Assembly (NCBI GenBank): GCA_017743585.1
Contig: JAGHYP010000041.1
Span: forward strand, 1-14,336
Reading direction: 5' to 3'
DNA from: Chloroflexota bacterium
GTDB taxonomy: Bacteria > Chloroflexota > Anaerolineae > Aggregatilineales > UBA2796
DNA: 14,336 nt
Shown: piece after piece, positions 6,970 through 13,588 of the stretch
Layout: the number at the start of each line of letters is the position of its first letter
How positions within the stretch are numbered: position 1 is the stretch's first letter
Notes under the pieces: generated by a model
The model's database searches: none
What the model saw: only the letters and a program-made list of their open reading frames with translations
Told to the model about the DNA's origin: nothing
Translations under genes and position numbers: made by a program

Positions 6970-7620
6970 CTATTCCTCGCCGAGCAAGCCAAAAGTGTAG
7001 GCGCGCTTTTTGGGGTCCAAGGCCAACTGAAGTTGCGTCGCGCCTTCGGCAGGATTTTTTGAGCGCCGCACGCGCCACGTGGCATGAATATCCTTGGCGA
7101 AGCTCGCCAGCAGTTCAAACGCCAGATAGTCGAAATCTGTTGTGGCAATGGCGTCTGCCATGCGAGGCCAGCCGTAGCCCCACGCAAACCACGAGGCGTC
7201 TGAAAAGATGAGGAAATCATAGAACGCCTCGCCCGTTGGCTCGTCGCCGATGAAGAATGCAAGGCGCCCGCTCAGCTCCCTGAAGCGCACATCGGGCAGC
7301 CGCGCCTCATCGCGCACATTCGGGCGCGCCGCGCCGACCAGCGGCACGATGATCACGAACCAATCTTCAATCGGCAACTGAAGCACCTGCCGCCAGCCGC
7401 CTGCGGGATGTGGCAGCCGACGCGGCTTATGCAAGCCTTTCACGCCTGAGGCGAGCGCCACCTCAACGGCGCGCTCAAAGCCTGCGAAGAGCTTCTCCGT
7501 GAACTCTTGGAGCAGGCGCTCGATCCGCTCGCGCTGCGCGCGTTGCTCGTTCAGCTCCTTGCGCAAAGTGTGTATGGGGTGGCGTTCATCATCCAACGGA
7601 ATTTGCCACACGTCCGACAT
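6970..7620 (-). CDS. Soluble protein of unknown function with N-terminal coiled coil
   Basis: 216 residues from the ATG at 7620, chosen because GGAGAGG (minus strand, 7628-7634) lies 7 bases upstream. An earlier in-frame ATG at 7653 lacks such a site and lies upstream of it. I recognise no family. Residues about 17-45 are rich in Glu, Gln, Arg and Leu in a heptad-like pattern, suggesting a coiled coil and oligomerisation. The remainder is an alpha/beta-like globular sequence with many aromatics (WFVIIVPLVG, SDASWFAWGYGWPRMAD, TTDFDYLAFELL). No signal peptide or membrane segment is visible, so it is probably cytoplasmic. It stands alone, divergent from the secreted SH3b/CARDB gene and convergent with the GT2 gene. 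Confidence 0.75.
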   Translation of the reverse strand: MSDVWQIPLDDERHPIHTLRKELNEQRAQRERIERLLQEFTEKLFAGFERAVEVALASGVKGLHKPRRLPHPAGGWRQVLQLPIEDWFVIIVPLVGAARPNVRDEARLPDVRFRELSGRLAFFIGDEPTGEAFYDFLIFSDASWFAWGYGWPRMADAIATTDFDYLAFELLASFAKDIHATWRVRRSKNPAEGATQLQLALDPKKRAYTFGLLGEE

Positions 7621-7627
7621 AAAGATA

Positions 7628-7634
7628 CCTCTCC
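7628..7634 (-). promoter_or_regulatory. Ribosome binding site that sets the 7620 start
   Basis: The minus strand reads GGAGAGG, 7 bases before the ATG at 7620. It is close to the bioY site (AGGAGAGG), indicating this organism uses strong Shine-Dalgarno sequences for some first genes. Confidence 0.65.
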
Positions 7635-7663
7635 GCACGGGATTGAAAGGCATGGCTGCAGCA

Positions 7664-7672
7664 AGTGTAGCA
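7664..7672 (-). promoter_or_regulatory. Extended -10-like element for the 7620 gene
   Basis: The minus strand reads TGC-TACACT, four of six matches to TATAAT plus the TG extension, ending 43 bases before the start at 7620. No -35 match is found at 16-18 bases. It belongs to the recurring GC-TAnnnT set in this window. Confidence 0.35.
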
Positions 7673-7685
7673 CAAAGCGCACAAA

Positions 7686-7728
7686 CTAGGCGCTCCGCGC
7701 ACGCAGCGCGCGGCAGCCTAGCGCCCTA
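7686..7728. repeat. Nested inverted repeat in a divergent intergenic region
   Basis: GGCGCT (7689-7694) can pair with AGCGCC (7720-7725), and inside it CCGCGC (7695-7700) can pair with GCGCGG (7708-7713) over a 7-base loop, leaving a 6-base bulge (7714-7719). The outer TA/TA bases extend the symmetry with one bulged C. It lies between two divergent -10 candidates, so it could be a protein-binding site or a structured element. GC-rich background makes chance plausible. Confidence 0.25.
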
Positions 7729-7738
7729 ACCTCGAATC

Positions 7739-7747
7739 TGCTAGAGT
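7739..7747 (+). promoter_or_regulatory. Extended -10-like element for the 7789 gene
   Basis: TGC-TAGAGT, four of six matches to TATAAT with a TG extension, ends 41 bases before the ATG at 7789. No clear -35 box. It is weak alone and supported mainly by matching position and form with the other four elements. Confidence 0.3.
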
Positions 7748-7788
7748 CGGGGCGGCAACCTGCATGCACAGTTTGAAACGATTGCGCA

Positions 7789-9033
7789 ATGGACAAGGCG
7801 AAGACATCCCAAAAGCAGATTCGTGCGCTGCTCGGCGCGCTTTTGGCGCTTTTCGCATCGCTCAGCGCTGCGCTGGCTTGCACTTTCCAATTCGGCGGCA
7901 CGGTCTCGACGCCAGTTGGCACGCCAACTTGGTCGCTTGATTTCATTGCGCCTGAGAACAACAGCCTGATCATGGTCGGCACGACCATCACGCTAGCAGC
8001 GGTCGCCTCTGAGAGCAATGGCGGCGTGGCGCGGATTGATTTCAGGGTGGACGGCGTCCTGATCGGCAGTCAGGTCGCGCCGATGCCCGGCGGGCAGGCG
8101 CGCTTCAGCGCGCAGCAGCCCTGGCGGCCGAGCGAGCCGCGCGGCTATCTGATCACGGCTGAGGCGTTCCGCGCCGATGGCAGCAGCATTGGCGAAGTGG
8201 GCATCGCTGTGCAAGCGGTCGCCGCGTCAACAGCGCAAGCTGCGCTGCGCAACACCATTGCGCCGACTCAAACGCCGCGCACGCTCACGCCGACCGCGCT
8301 GCCAACCTTCGAGATAGTCGGCACGCCGATCGCGCTCAACACACCAACGCCCTCGCCCACTGCGGCAGAGCCGACCAGCGCACGAGACGCGCCGCGCCTG
8401 CGCGTCACCTTCGACTTTTTGAACGTGCGCGCGCGCCCCGATGCCAGCTCTACGCAGATCGGCAGGTTGGTGCGCGGCGATGAAGCGCTCATCATCGGAC
8501 GTAACGCGCAGCGCACGTGGTGGGCGATTGAGCGCGGCGCATTGCGCGGCTGGGTGATCAACAATCCTGAGTGGATTCAGATCAGCGGCGAGACCGCTGA
8601 CGTGCCGCTCGCCACTACAACCGACGACTTGCCAACTGCCACGCCGTCGCCCTTGCCGCCGGGCGGCGTCGCGCCGACCAGCACAGTAGCAGGCACAGCT
8701 GACCTGATCATCCTCTCGGCGACCATCGTCGGCGGCACCCCGAAGGTCAACCAAACTTTCAATGTCTTGATCACAGTCCGCAATCAAGGCACAGTGGATG
8801 CCGGCTCTTCCTTGATGGAAGGCATCTTTCAGCCTGATGGAGAGCGCAGCCAGCTGGCAGTGCCGCCGATCCCTGCTGGCACCTCGGTCACTTTGCCGCC
8901 GATGCCCGTCACCTTGCGCACGAGCGGCGCAAATCTGATCGGCACGCTCACGCTCGACATCAAGAACGAAGTGGCAGAGGGCGCCATCGGCGAAGCGAAC
9001 AATATCTTCACCATCACTTATAACGTCGAATGA
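7789..9033 (+). CDS. Secreted or lipid-anchored Ig-like / SH3b / CARDB multidomain protein
   Basis: 414 residues. Residues 1-31 form a signal sequence ending in ALAC. Cys31 could be lipidated, but the -3 to -1 residues (A-L-A) are off the usual lipobox, so signal peptidase I cleavage is an alternative. Domains in order: an Ig-like/Big-type domain (about 48-143; ITLAAVASES, IDFRVDGVLIG, ITAEAFRADG); a Thr/Pro linker (158-198); a bacterial SH3 domain (about 203-267; FLNVRARPDASSTQIGRLVRGDE, then WWAIERGALRGWV); a second Pro/Thr linker (about 272-300); and a CARDB-like beta domain (about 304-414; NQTFNVLITVRNQGTVDAG, DIKNEVAEGAIGEANN). Such proteins usually bind cell-wall or surface polymers; no catalytic domain is present. 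The start has only a weak Shine-Dalgarno. The 3' end overlaps the convergent zincin gene by 16 bases. Confidence 0.85.
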   Translation: MDKAKTSQKQIRALLGALLALFASLSAALACTFQFGGTVSTPVGTPTWSLDFIAPENNSLIMVGTTITLAAVASESNGGVARIDFRVDGVLIGSQVAPMPGGQARFSAQQPWRPSEPRGYLITAEAFRADGSSIGEVGIAVQAVAASTAQAALRNTIAPTQTPRTLTPTALPTFEIVGTPIALNTPTPSPTAAEPTSARDAPRLRVTFDFLNVRARPDASSTQIGRLVRGDEALIIGRNAQRTWWAIERGALRGWVINNPEWIQISGETADVPLATTTDDLPTATPSPLPPGGVAPTSTVAGTADLIILSATIVGGTPKVNQTFNVLITVRNQGTVDAGSSLMEGIFQPDGERSQLAVPPIPAGTSVTLPPMPVTLRTSGANLIGTLTLDIKNEVAEGAIGEANNIFTITYNVE

Positions 9034-9644
9034 CTGCGCAGGTGAAGCTCAGCGCCCTCGCCGAAGTCGCGCACCAGCAAATCGCGCGGATAGCGGCAGC
9101 AGATCGCGACGAACCATAGGTCGCCGACGCTGCCGCCGACATTCGCCGCGCCGATCAGGGCGATCAGCGTGTTGGTCTCGCCGCTCGTGACCGTCATCAG
9201 CGCCGCTGTGAGCAGCGTGATCACAATCAATGGCGCCAAGCCGACAATCAGATAAGCGTCTCGCGTTAAGTAATGCCGATTAGCGGCTGCGAAGGCGACG
9301 CCCTTCTGCAGGCTGAAGCCATAGCGCGGCTTGGCGCCGAAGAGCTGAAACGCGACGCCATGAATCAGCTCGTGCAAGCTGAGCATCAGGAAGATTGCAA
9401 GCAAGGTCAGCGCGGCGAAGGGCAATGAGTCAGCGCCTGCCAAAGGATTGACGCCTTGCGCCAAGCCGCGCTGCTGCAGGAAGTCATGGAACAGCTGATA
9501 GCCGATCACAGCGCCGATCAGCAGCGCCAGCCCCGCTGCGTTCAGCGCGATCAGCAGGCGCTGTGACTCGAGCGTGATGCGCTGTATGCGTTGATAGCCT
9601 TCAGGCAAGGCGTCTAAGACGGCAAAACGCGGCAAGGCGCGCAT
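9018..9644 (-). CDS. DUF3267-type integral membrane zincin (putative metalloprotease)
   Basis: 208 residues. A hydrophobic helix (about 31-52) is followed by a second (about 76-98) that carries HELIH at 91-95, the HExxH zinc motif with Glu92 as likely base. FGAKPRYGFSLQKGVAFAAA (102-121) and then AYLIVGLAPLIVIT (130-143) follow the pattern of DUF3267 (PF11667). NVGGSVGDLW (168-177) offers Asp175 as a possible third zinc ligand. Two further membrane segments follow (about 130-152 and 158-181). This resembles a reduced site-2-type membrane protease; substrates are unknown. It is the last gene of the minus-strand cluster, 10 bases after the small TPR-like gene, so coupled translation is likely. 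The start at 9644 lacks a clear Shine-Dalgarno and could be slightly further in at a non-ATG codon. The 3' end overlaps the convergent gene. Confidence 0.82.
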   Translation of the reverse strand: MRALPRFAVLDALPEGYQRIQRITLESQRLLIALNAAGLALLIGAVIGYQLFHDFLQQRGLAQGVNPLAGADSLPFAALTLLAIFLMLSLHELIHGVAFQLFGAKPRYGFSLQKGVAFAAANRHYLTRDAYLIVGLAPLIVITLLTAALMTVTSGETNTLIALIGAANVGGSVGDLWFVAICCRYPRDLLVRDFGEGAELHLRSHSTL

Positions 9645-9654
9645 TGGCTTACGG

Positions 9655-9810
9655 CTACTTTTTTATTAGTGAGACACATGCATCAGCATCGGGCGACTCG
9701 CGCAGCGCTTGGCACAGCAGCTCTCGCGCACGCTCTAGGTCGTTCGTAGCGATGGCGACGCGAATTTCAGCTTGTAAGTCGGATGCTCGCTGTGCAAACG
9801 GAATAGCCAT
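9655..9810 (-). CDS. Small TPR-like protein (51 residues)
   Basis: A complete ATG-to-TAG frame of 51 codons fills the gap between ileS and the zincin gene. It begins MAIPFAQRASDLQAEIR and continues with NDLERARELLCQALRESPDAD, the second-helix and turn pattern of a tetratricopeptide repeat (x-D-x-x-x-A-x-x-x-L-x-x-A-L-x-x-x-P-x-x-x). One full TPR-like helix pair is all that fits. A single repeat normally needs to dimerise or cap another helical protein, so it may be an adaptor. Spacing supports it: the start is 58 bases after the ileS stop and the stop is 10 bases before the zincin start. Against it, no good Shine-Dalgarno precedes the ATG and a strong hairpin lies 13 bases upstream. No function can be assigned. 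Confidence 0.6.
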   Translation of the reverse strand: MAIPFAQRASDLQAEIRVAIATNDLERARELLCQALRESPDADACVSLIKK

Positions 9811-9823
9811 ATTTCAAGGTCAA

Positions 9824-9852
9824 TGGCAGCAGACTTGTGCCGTCTGCTGCCA
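9824..9852 (-). terminator. Perfect 11-bp hairpin just after ileS
   Basis: TGGCAGCAGAC (9824-9834) pairs perfectly with GTCTGCTGCCA (9842-9852) over a 7-base loop, 16 bases after the ileS stop. It is the strongest simple stem I find in the window. On the minus strand it is followed by TTGACCTTGAAAT rather than a T-run, so it is probably a partial terminator, an RNA 3'-end stabiliser or a processing signal that lowers expression of the two downstream genes. Confidence 0.55.
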
Positions 9853-9878
9853 GCTCAATTTGTCCAGCTCAATTCGTC
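9851..9878. repeat. 14-bp tandem duplication across the ileS stop codon
   Basis: CAGCTCAATTTGTC (9851-9864) is followed directly by CAGCTCAATTCGTC (9865-9878), identical but for one base. The second copy contains the ileS TGA (minus strand, 9869-9871) and the last codons; the first is its image just downstream. It looks like a recent slippage duplication. Confidence 0.8.
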
Positions 9879-12800
9879 GAGAGGCGCTTGATGCCGAGCG
9901 TGATTGTCTCGTTGTCAAAGGTGAACTGCTCGACCTTATCGCCTTCGGGTTGTGAGACAGCCTCAAGGCGCACGGCAAGCGTTTCATCGCACACATAGGC
10001 GCTGTGCGTCTTGAGCGCTTGCGCTAGGCGCGGCGTGGCGGCGTATGTGACTTGGATCGTATCGCTGAGCGCGTAATCCGCGTCGCGGCGCATCAGGTTG
10101 ACGCGACGCACCACTTCGCGCGCCAGGCCTTCCATGATCAGCGGCTCTGTTAACGTCGTCTGCAGCGCGGCGACGTAGCCGTCGTCTTCAGCCACTGTGA
10201 AACCTTCGGCGGCAGTGCGCAGCACTTCAACTTCGTCAGCGCTCAGCGCGATCTGGTCGCCGTTCACGCTGACCAAGAGCGGCTCGCCCGCCAACAATTG
10301 CCTTGCCCAAGCTGTCACTTGCGCGTCGTCGCTCTCGCGGAGCAGCTTCTGCACGGCCGGAAATTGCTTGCCCAGCCGCTTGCCGAGCTTGTGCGGCAAT
10401 GGGTTCAGCTTGTAGCGGATCATGCCGCTCGCGCTTTGCTCATCCAGCAGCCGAACCGCCTTTACGTTCAGTTCTTCAGCGACGATTGCCTCGAATTTGC
10501 GCAGAGCGGCTGCCTCTTCGGCATTGCGCACTGCGAATGCCGCTTCTGCCAGCGGCTGGCGCACGCGCAATTCAGCGCTGTTGCGCGCTGCGTGACCCAA
10601 ACGGACTAACCGCTTGATAAGCTGCATCTCTGCAAGCAGCTTCTGATCGATCAAGGTCTCGTCAGCGCTCGGCCAGCGCGTCAGATGCACGCTATCGGGC
10701 GCGGTTGCATCGAATGGCACGACCAAGTTGCGGTACATCGCCTCGCTCAGGAACGGCATGGCGGGCGCTAATAACTTGGCGACGTTCACAAGGCACTCGT
10801 AGAGCGTCTCATAAGCAGCGCGCTTGCTGCGATCCCACGCGCTCTGCCAGAAGCGGCGTCTCGAGCGACGCAGATACCAATTGCTCAGGTCGTCCACAAA
10901 GTCGGCGATTGGGCGCGTGCAGCCTGTCACATCGTATGTCTCATAGGCGAGCGTCACGCGCTTGATCAGCGCGTTCAGCTCGGCGATGATCCAGCGATCC
11001 AGCTCCTCGCGCTCGGAGACGGGCAAACGCGCTGCCGTCGGCTCGAAGCCATCAATGTTGGCGTAGGTCACGAAGAAGCTGTAGGTGTTCCAAAGCGTCA
11101 GGTAGAAGCCGCTGATGACTTCTTGCACCAACTTGGGGGAGAAGCGACGGCTATCGCCAGGCGGCGCCGAGGTGTACATATACCAGCGCGCCGCATCCGC
11201 GCCTTCTTTGTTCATGATCGTCCACGGATCGACCACATTGCCGCGACTCTTGGACATCTTCTTGCCTTCGCCATCCAAGATGTGACCGAGGCAGATCACG
11301 TTCTTGTAGCTGACGCTGTCCATCAGCAGCGTGGAGATGGCGTGCAGCGAGTAGAACCAACCGCGCGTCTGATCGACCGCCTCACAGATGTAATCAGCGG
11401 GGAATTGCTCTTCGAACAGCTTCTGATTGCGGTGCGGGTAGCCCCACTGCGCGTAGGGCATTGCGCCGCTATCAAACCAGACGTCGATCAGCTCCGGGAC
11501 GCGGCGCATTGTGCCGAGTCCGTCTTTGGAGGGCCACGTGATCTCGTCCACGTACGGACGATGTAGATCGAGTCCGCTCAGGTCGCGCCCTGCGTAGCGG
11601 CTGAGTTCCTCAAGGCTGCCGACGCACACGATCTCTTTGCTCTCAGGATGATCGCACTTCCAGATGGGCAGCGGCGTCCCCCAGTAGCGGTTGCGCCCGA
11701 GCGCCCAGTCGCGGTTGTTGGCAAGCCACATGCCAAAACGACCATCTCTGATGTGTTCTGGCACCCAGTTGATGGTCTTGTTCAGGGCGACCATTCGATC
11801 GCGAAACGCCGTGGTGCGGATGTACCACGTCTCGCGCGCGTAGTAGAGCAGCGGCGTCTTGCAGCGCCAGCAAAACGGATAGGCGTGACGGTAGCGCTCG
11901 CTGCGGAACAAGATGCGGCGCTCTTTCAGGTGGCGCGTGATGTGCGGATCGGCATCCTTCACCCACATGCCTGCCCAATCAGTGACCGCCTCGACGAACT
12001 TGCCTTCTGGGTTGACCGTCATCAAGGTCGGCAAGTTGTTCGCTTTAGCGGCTTCCATGTCATCGGCGCCGAAGGCGGGGGCCAAGTGGACGATGCCCGT
12101 GCCCTCTTCCGTGCTGACGAATTGCGAGCCGTCCACCACGTAAGCGTAGTCTTGCGTCACTGGCAGGTAATTGAAAAGCGGCACGTAATGCTTGCCGAGC
12201 AGCTCAGCGCCTTTCATCTCGCGCAGCACGGTGTAGGCTTGATTGCGCATGACTTGCGGCAAAAGCGCCGTAGCGAGGATCAAGCGCTCGGTCTGACCCT
12301 TGGCGTATTGCGCCTCTGTCTCGATCAGCGCGTAGTCCACGTCGCGCCCGACGGCGAGCGCGACGTTGCCCGGCAGCGTCCATGGCGTGGTTGTCCAGAC
12401 CAAAAACGCCGTGTCAGGCTCATCGCGCAAGGCGAAGCGCACGTAGATGCTCGGATCGTCCACCTCTTCATAAGCATCTGAGACCTCGTGGCTGCTCAGA
12501 GGCGTGCCGCAGCGCGCGCAATACGGCACAACTTTGTAATCCTGATAGAGCAAGCCCTTCTCCCAGAACTGCTTGAGAATCCACCAAACGGATTCGATGT
12601 ATTCGTTCGTGAAGGTGATGTAAGCGTCGTCAAGGCTCACCCAGAAGCCCATGCGCTCAGTGAGCGCTTCCCAATCCTCAAGGTAGCGCAAGACCGACTC
12701 GCGGCAGCGTTTGTTGAACTCGGCGATGCCATACTCCTCGATCTGATGCTTATGCTGAATGCCGAGTTCTTTCTCCACCTCGATCTCGACAGGCAAGCCG

Positions 12801-13066
12801 TGCGTATCCCAACCGCCTTTGCGCAGCACGTACTTGCCTTGCATAACGTGATAGCGCGGAAAGAGATCCTTGAAGGCGCGCGCCATGACGTGATGAATGC
12901 CCGGCTTGCCGTTAGCTGTGGGCGGCCCTTCGTAGAACACGTAGCGCGGCGCGCCTTCACGACCCTCCAGCGTGCGCTTGAAGACTTGCGCCCTGCGCCA
13001 GAATTCCAGCTGCTCGCGCTCCAGCGCTTGGATATCCACACGCGGCGAAACCGGCTTGAACTTCAT
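9869..13066 (-). CDS. ileS: Isoleucyl-tRNA synthetase, type 2, with GXHH signature motif
   Basis: 1065 residues, full length for type-2 (eukaryote/Thermus-like) IleRS, which charges tRNA-Ile with isoleucine and hydrolyses mischarged valine. N-terminal catalytic segment: EGPPTANGKPGIHHVMAR, where the usual HxGH is Gly56-Ile57-His58-His59. GGWDTHGLPVEIEVEKELG (84-102) follows. Cysteine pairs suggesting zinc sites are Cys183/Cys186 and Cys399/Cys402. The CP1 editing domain contains WTTTPWTLPGN (224-234) and GIVHLAPAFGADD (324-336), with Asp335 as candidate editing residue. The second ATP motif is a perfect KMSKS (603-607). The anticodon-binding domain includes DLSNWYLRRSRRRFW, and a long type-2 C-terminal extension (about 850-1065) follows. 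The ATG at 13066 has GTGAGG 10 bases upstream, partly inside a hairpin. The gene is 31 bases after the preceding membrane-protein gene. No T-box leader is seen. Confidence 0.97.
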   Translation of the reverse strand: MKFKPVSPRVDIQALEREQLEFWRRAQVFKRTLEGREGAPRYVFYEGPPTANGKPGIHHVMARAFKDLFPRYHVMQGKYVLRKGGWDTHGLPVEIEVEKELGIQHKHQIEEYGIAEFNKRCRESVLRYLEDWEALTERMGFWVSLDDAYITFTNEYIESVWWILKQFWEKGLLYQDYKVVPYCARCGTPLSSHEVSDAYEEVDDPSIYVRFALRDEPDTAFLVWTTTPWTLPGNVALAVGRDVDYALIETEAQYAKGQTERLILATALLPQVMRNQAYTVLREMKGAELLGKHYVPLFNYLPVTQDYAYVVDGSQFVSTEEGTGIVHLAPAFGADDMEAAKANNLPTLMTVNPEGKFVEAVTDWAGMWVKDADPHITRHLKERRILFRSERYRHAYPFCWRCKTPLLYYARETWYIRTTAFRDRMVALNKTINWVPEHIRDGRFGMWLANNRDWALGRNRYWGTPLPIWKCDHPESKEIVCVGSLEELSRYAGRDLSGLDLHRPYVDEITWPSKDGLGTMRRVPELIDVWFDSGAMPYAQWGYPHRNQKLFEEQFPADYICEAVDQTRGWFYSLHAISTLLMDSVSYKNVICLGHILDGEGKKMSKSRGNVVDPWTIMNKEGADAARWYMYTSAPPGDSRRFSPKLVQEVISGFYLTLWNTYSFFVTYANIDGFEPTAARLPVSEREELDRWIIAELNALIKRVTLAYETYDVTGCTRPIADFVDDLSNWYLRRSRRRFWQSAWDRSKRAAYETLYECLVNVAKLLAPAMPFLSEAMYRNLVVPFDATAPDSVHLTRWPSADETLIDQKLLAEMQLIKRLVRLGHAARNSAELRVRQPLAEAAFAVRNAEEAAALRKFEAIVAEELNVKAVRLLDEQSASGMIRYKLNPLPHKLGKRLGKQFPAVQKLLRESDDAQVTAWARQLLAGEPLLVSVNGDQIALSADEVEVLRTAAEGFTVAEDDGYVAALQTTLTEPLIMEGLAREVVRRVNLMRRDADYALSDTIQVTYAATPRLAQALKTHSAYVCDETLAVRLEAVSQPEGDKVEQFTFDNETITLGIKRLSTN

Positions 13067-13070
13067 AGCG

Positions 13071-13096
13071 AGAAATCCTCACCCCGTGAAATTTCT
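13071..13096 (-). promoter_or_regulatory. Hairpin overlapping the ileS ribosome binding site
   Basis: Within the 31-base spacer, AGAAAT (13071-13076) pairs with ATTTCT (13091-13096), and inside them TCAC (13079-13082) pairs with GTGA (13086-13089) around a 3-base loop. The ileS Shine-Dalgarno (minus strand GTGAGG, 13077-13082) falls in this structure. Translation of ileS could therefore depend on ribosomes arriving from the upstream gene. The stem is mostly A-T, so stability is modest. Confidence 0.4.
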
Positions 13097-13097
13097 T

Positions 13098-13586
13098 TCA
13101 GTTGCTCACTTCTCGCGTGATGCGGAAATGTGTCTGCCCATCTTTGACGTAATTGGTGGCAACCTGCACAGCCCATGTCACGCTATACGCGCCGATGACC
13201 TGCTTGCCGATGCACAAGCCGACAGGGATCGGCACGCCGCGCGATACGCTCAATCCGATGCCTGTGCCGACGTTGCAGTTCACGCTAGGATCGTACCTAC
13301 AGTCGCCGAGCACGTCAGCGTAATAGCGCATGACTTCGCAGGCGTTCAGGTCTGTCCCGTAGAGCCACTCATCCTTGCCCAGCCCTTTCGATTCGGTCAG
13401 CAGCAGGCGCACCTCGCCGCTCGTCGGCAGCGGCGGCTGCGGCGGAAAGAGCAGCGCGCCGAGCGTGGGAAAGACGCGCACGCCAACGAAGAGCGTGAAA
13501 CATAGCGCTACCGACAAACCGAGCAACGGCATCCAAAGCGGCAGGCCTTTTTCTTGCTCATCAGCGGGCGCTGCTGAAGTATCCAT
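13098..13586 (-). CDS. Small membrane-anchored cysteine-containing protein of unknown function
   Basis: 162 residues from the ATG at 13586, which is 2 bases after the preceding gene's stop and 9 bases after GGAG. A TTG at 13601 is a less likely alternative. A short polar N-terminus precedes one hydrophobic segment (about 17-48, LWMPLLGLSVALCFTLFVGV and on). The rest is predicted to lie outside the membrane. That domain has four cysteines (83, 96, 104, 125), compatible with two disulfides, and contains ACEVMRYYADVLGDC (82-96). I do not recognise a family. The V-x-x-[FY]-Y-A-x-x-L-G element also occurs in the neighbouring upstream protein. Tight coupling implies the two products are made together, perhaps as partners or diverged duplicates. 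Confidence 0.78.
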   Translation of the reverse strand: MDTSAAPADEQEKGLPLWMPLLGLSVALCFTLFVGVRVFPTLGALLFPPQPPLPTSGEVRLLLTESKGLGKDEWLYGTDLNACEVMRYYADVLGDCRYDPSVNCNVGTGIGLSVSRGVPIPVGLCIGKQVIGAYSVTWAVQVATNYVKDGQTHFRITREVSN

Positions 13587-13588
13587 GC

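Noticed and set aside
8227..8787. 186-codon frame antisense to the SH3b/CARDB gene
   Set aside because: The sense strand has clear domains and a signal peptide; the antisense product is Arg/Cys/Asp-rich and motif-free.
11648..12481. 277-codon frame antisense to ileS
   Set aside because: It lies wholly inside the confident ileS gene; long antisense frames are expected in GC-rich DNA with this codon use, and the product resembles no protein family.
13067..13097. T-box or other amino-acid riboswitch before ileS
   Set aside because: The spacer is only 31 bases and follows another gene; a T-box needs far more sequence with a specifier loop and terminator pair.
12488..13120. 210-codon frame antisense to the ileS 5' end
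   Set aside because: Shadow of ileS; it runs over the ileS start and into the spacer without a ribosome site.
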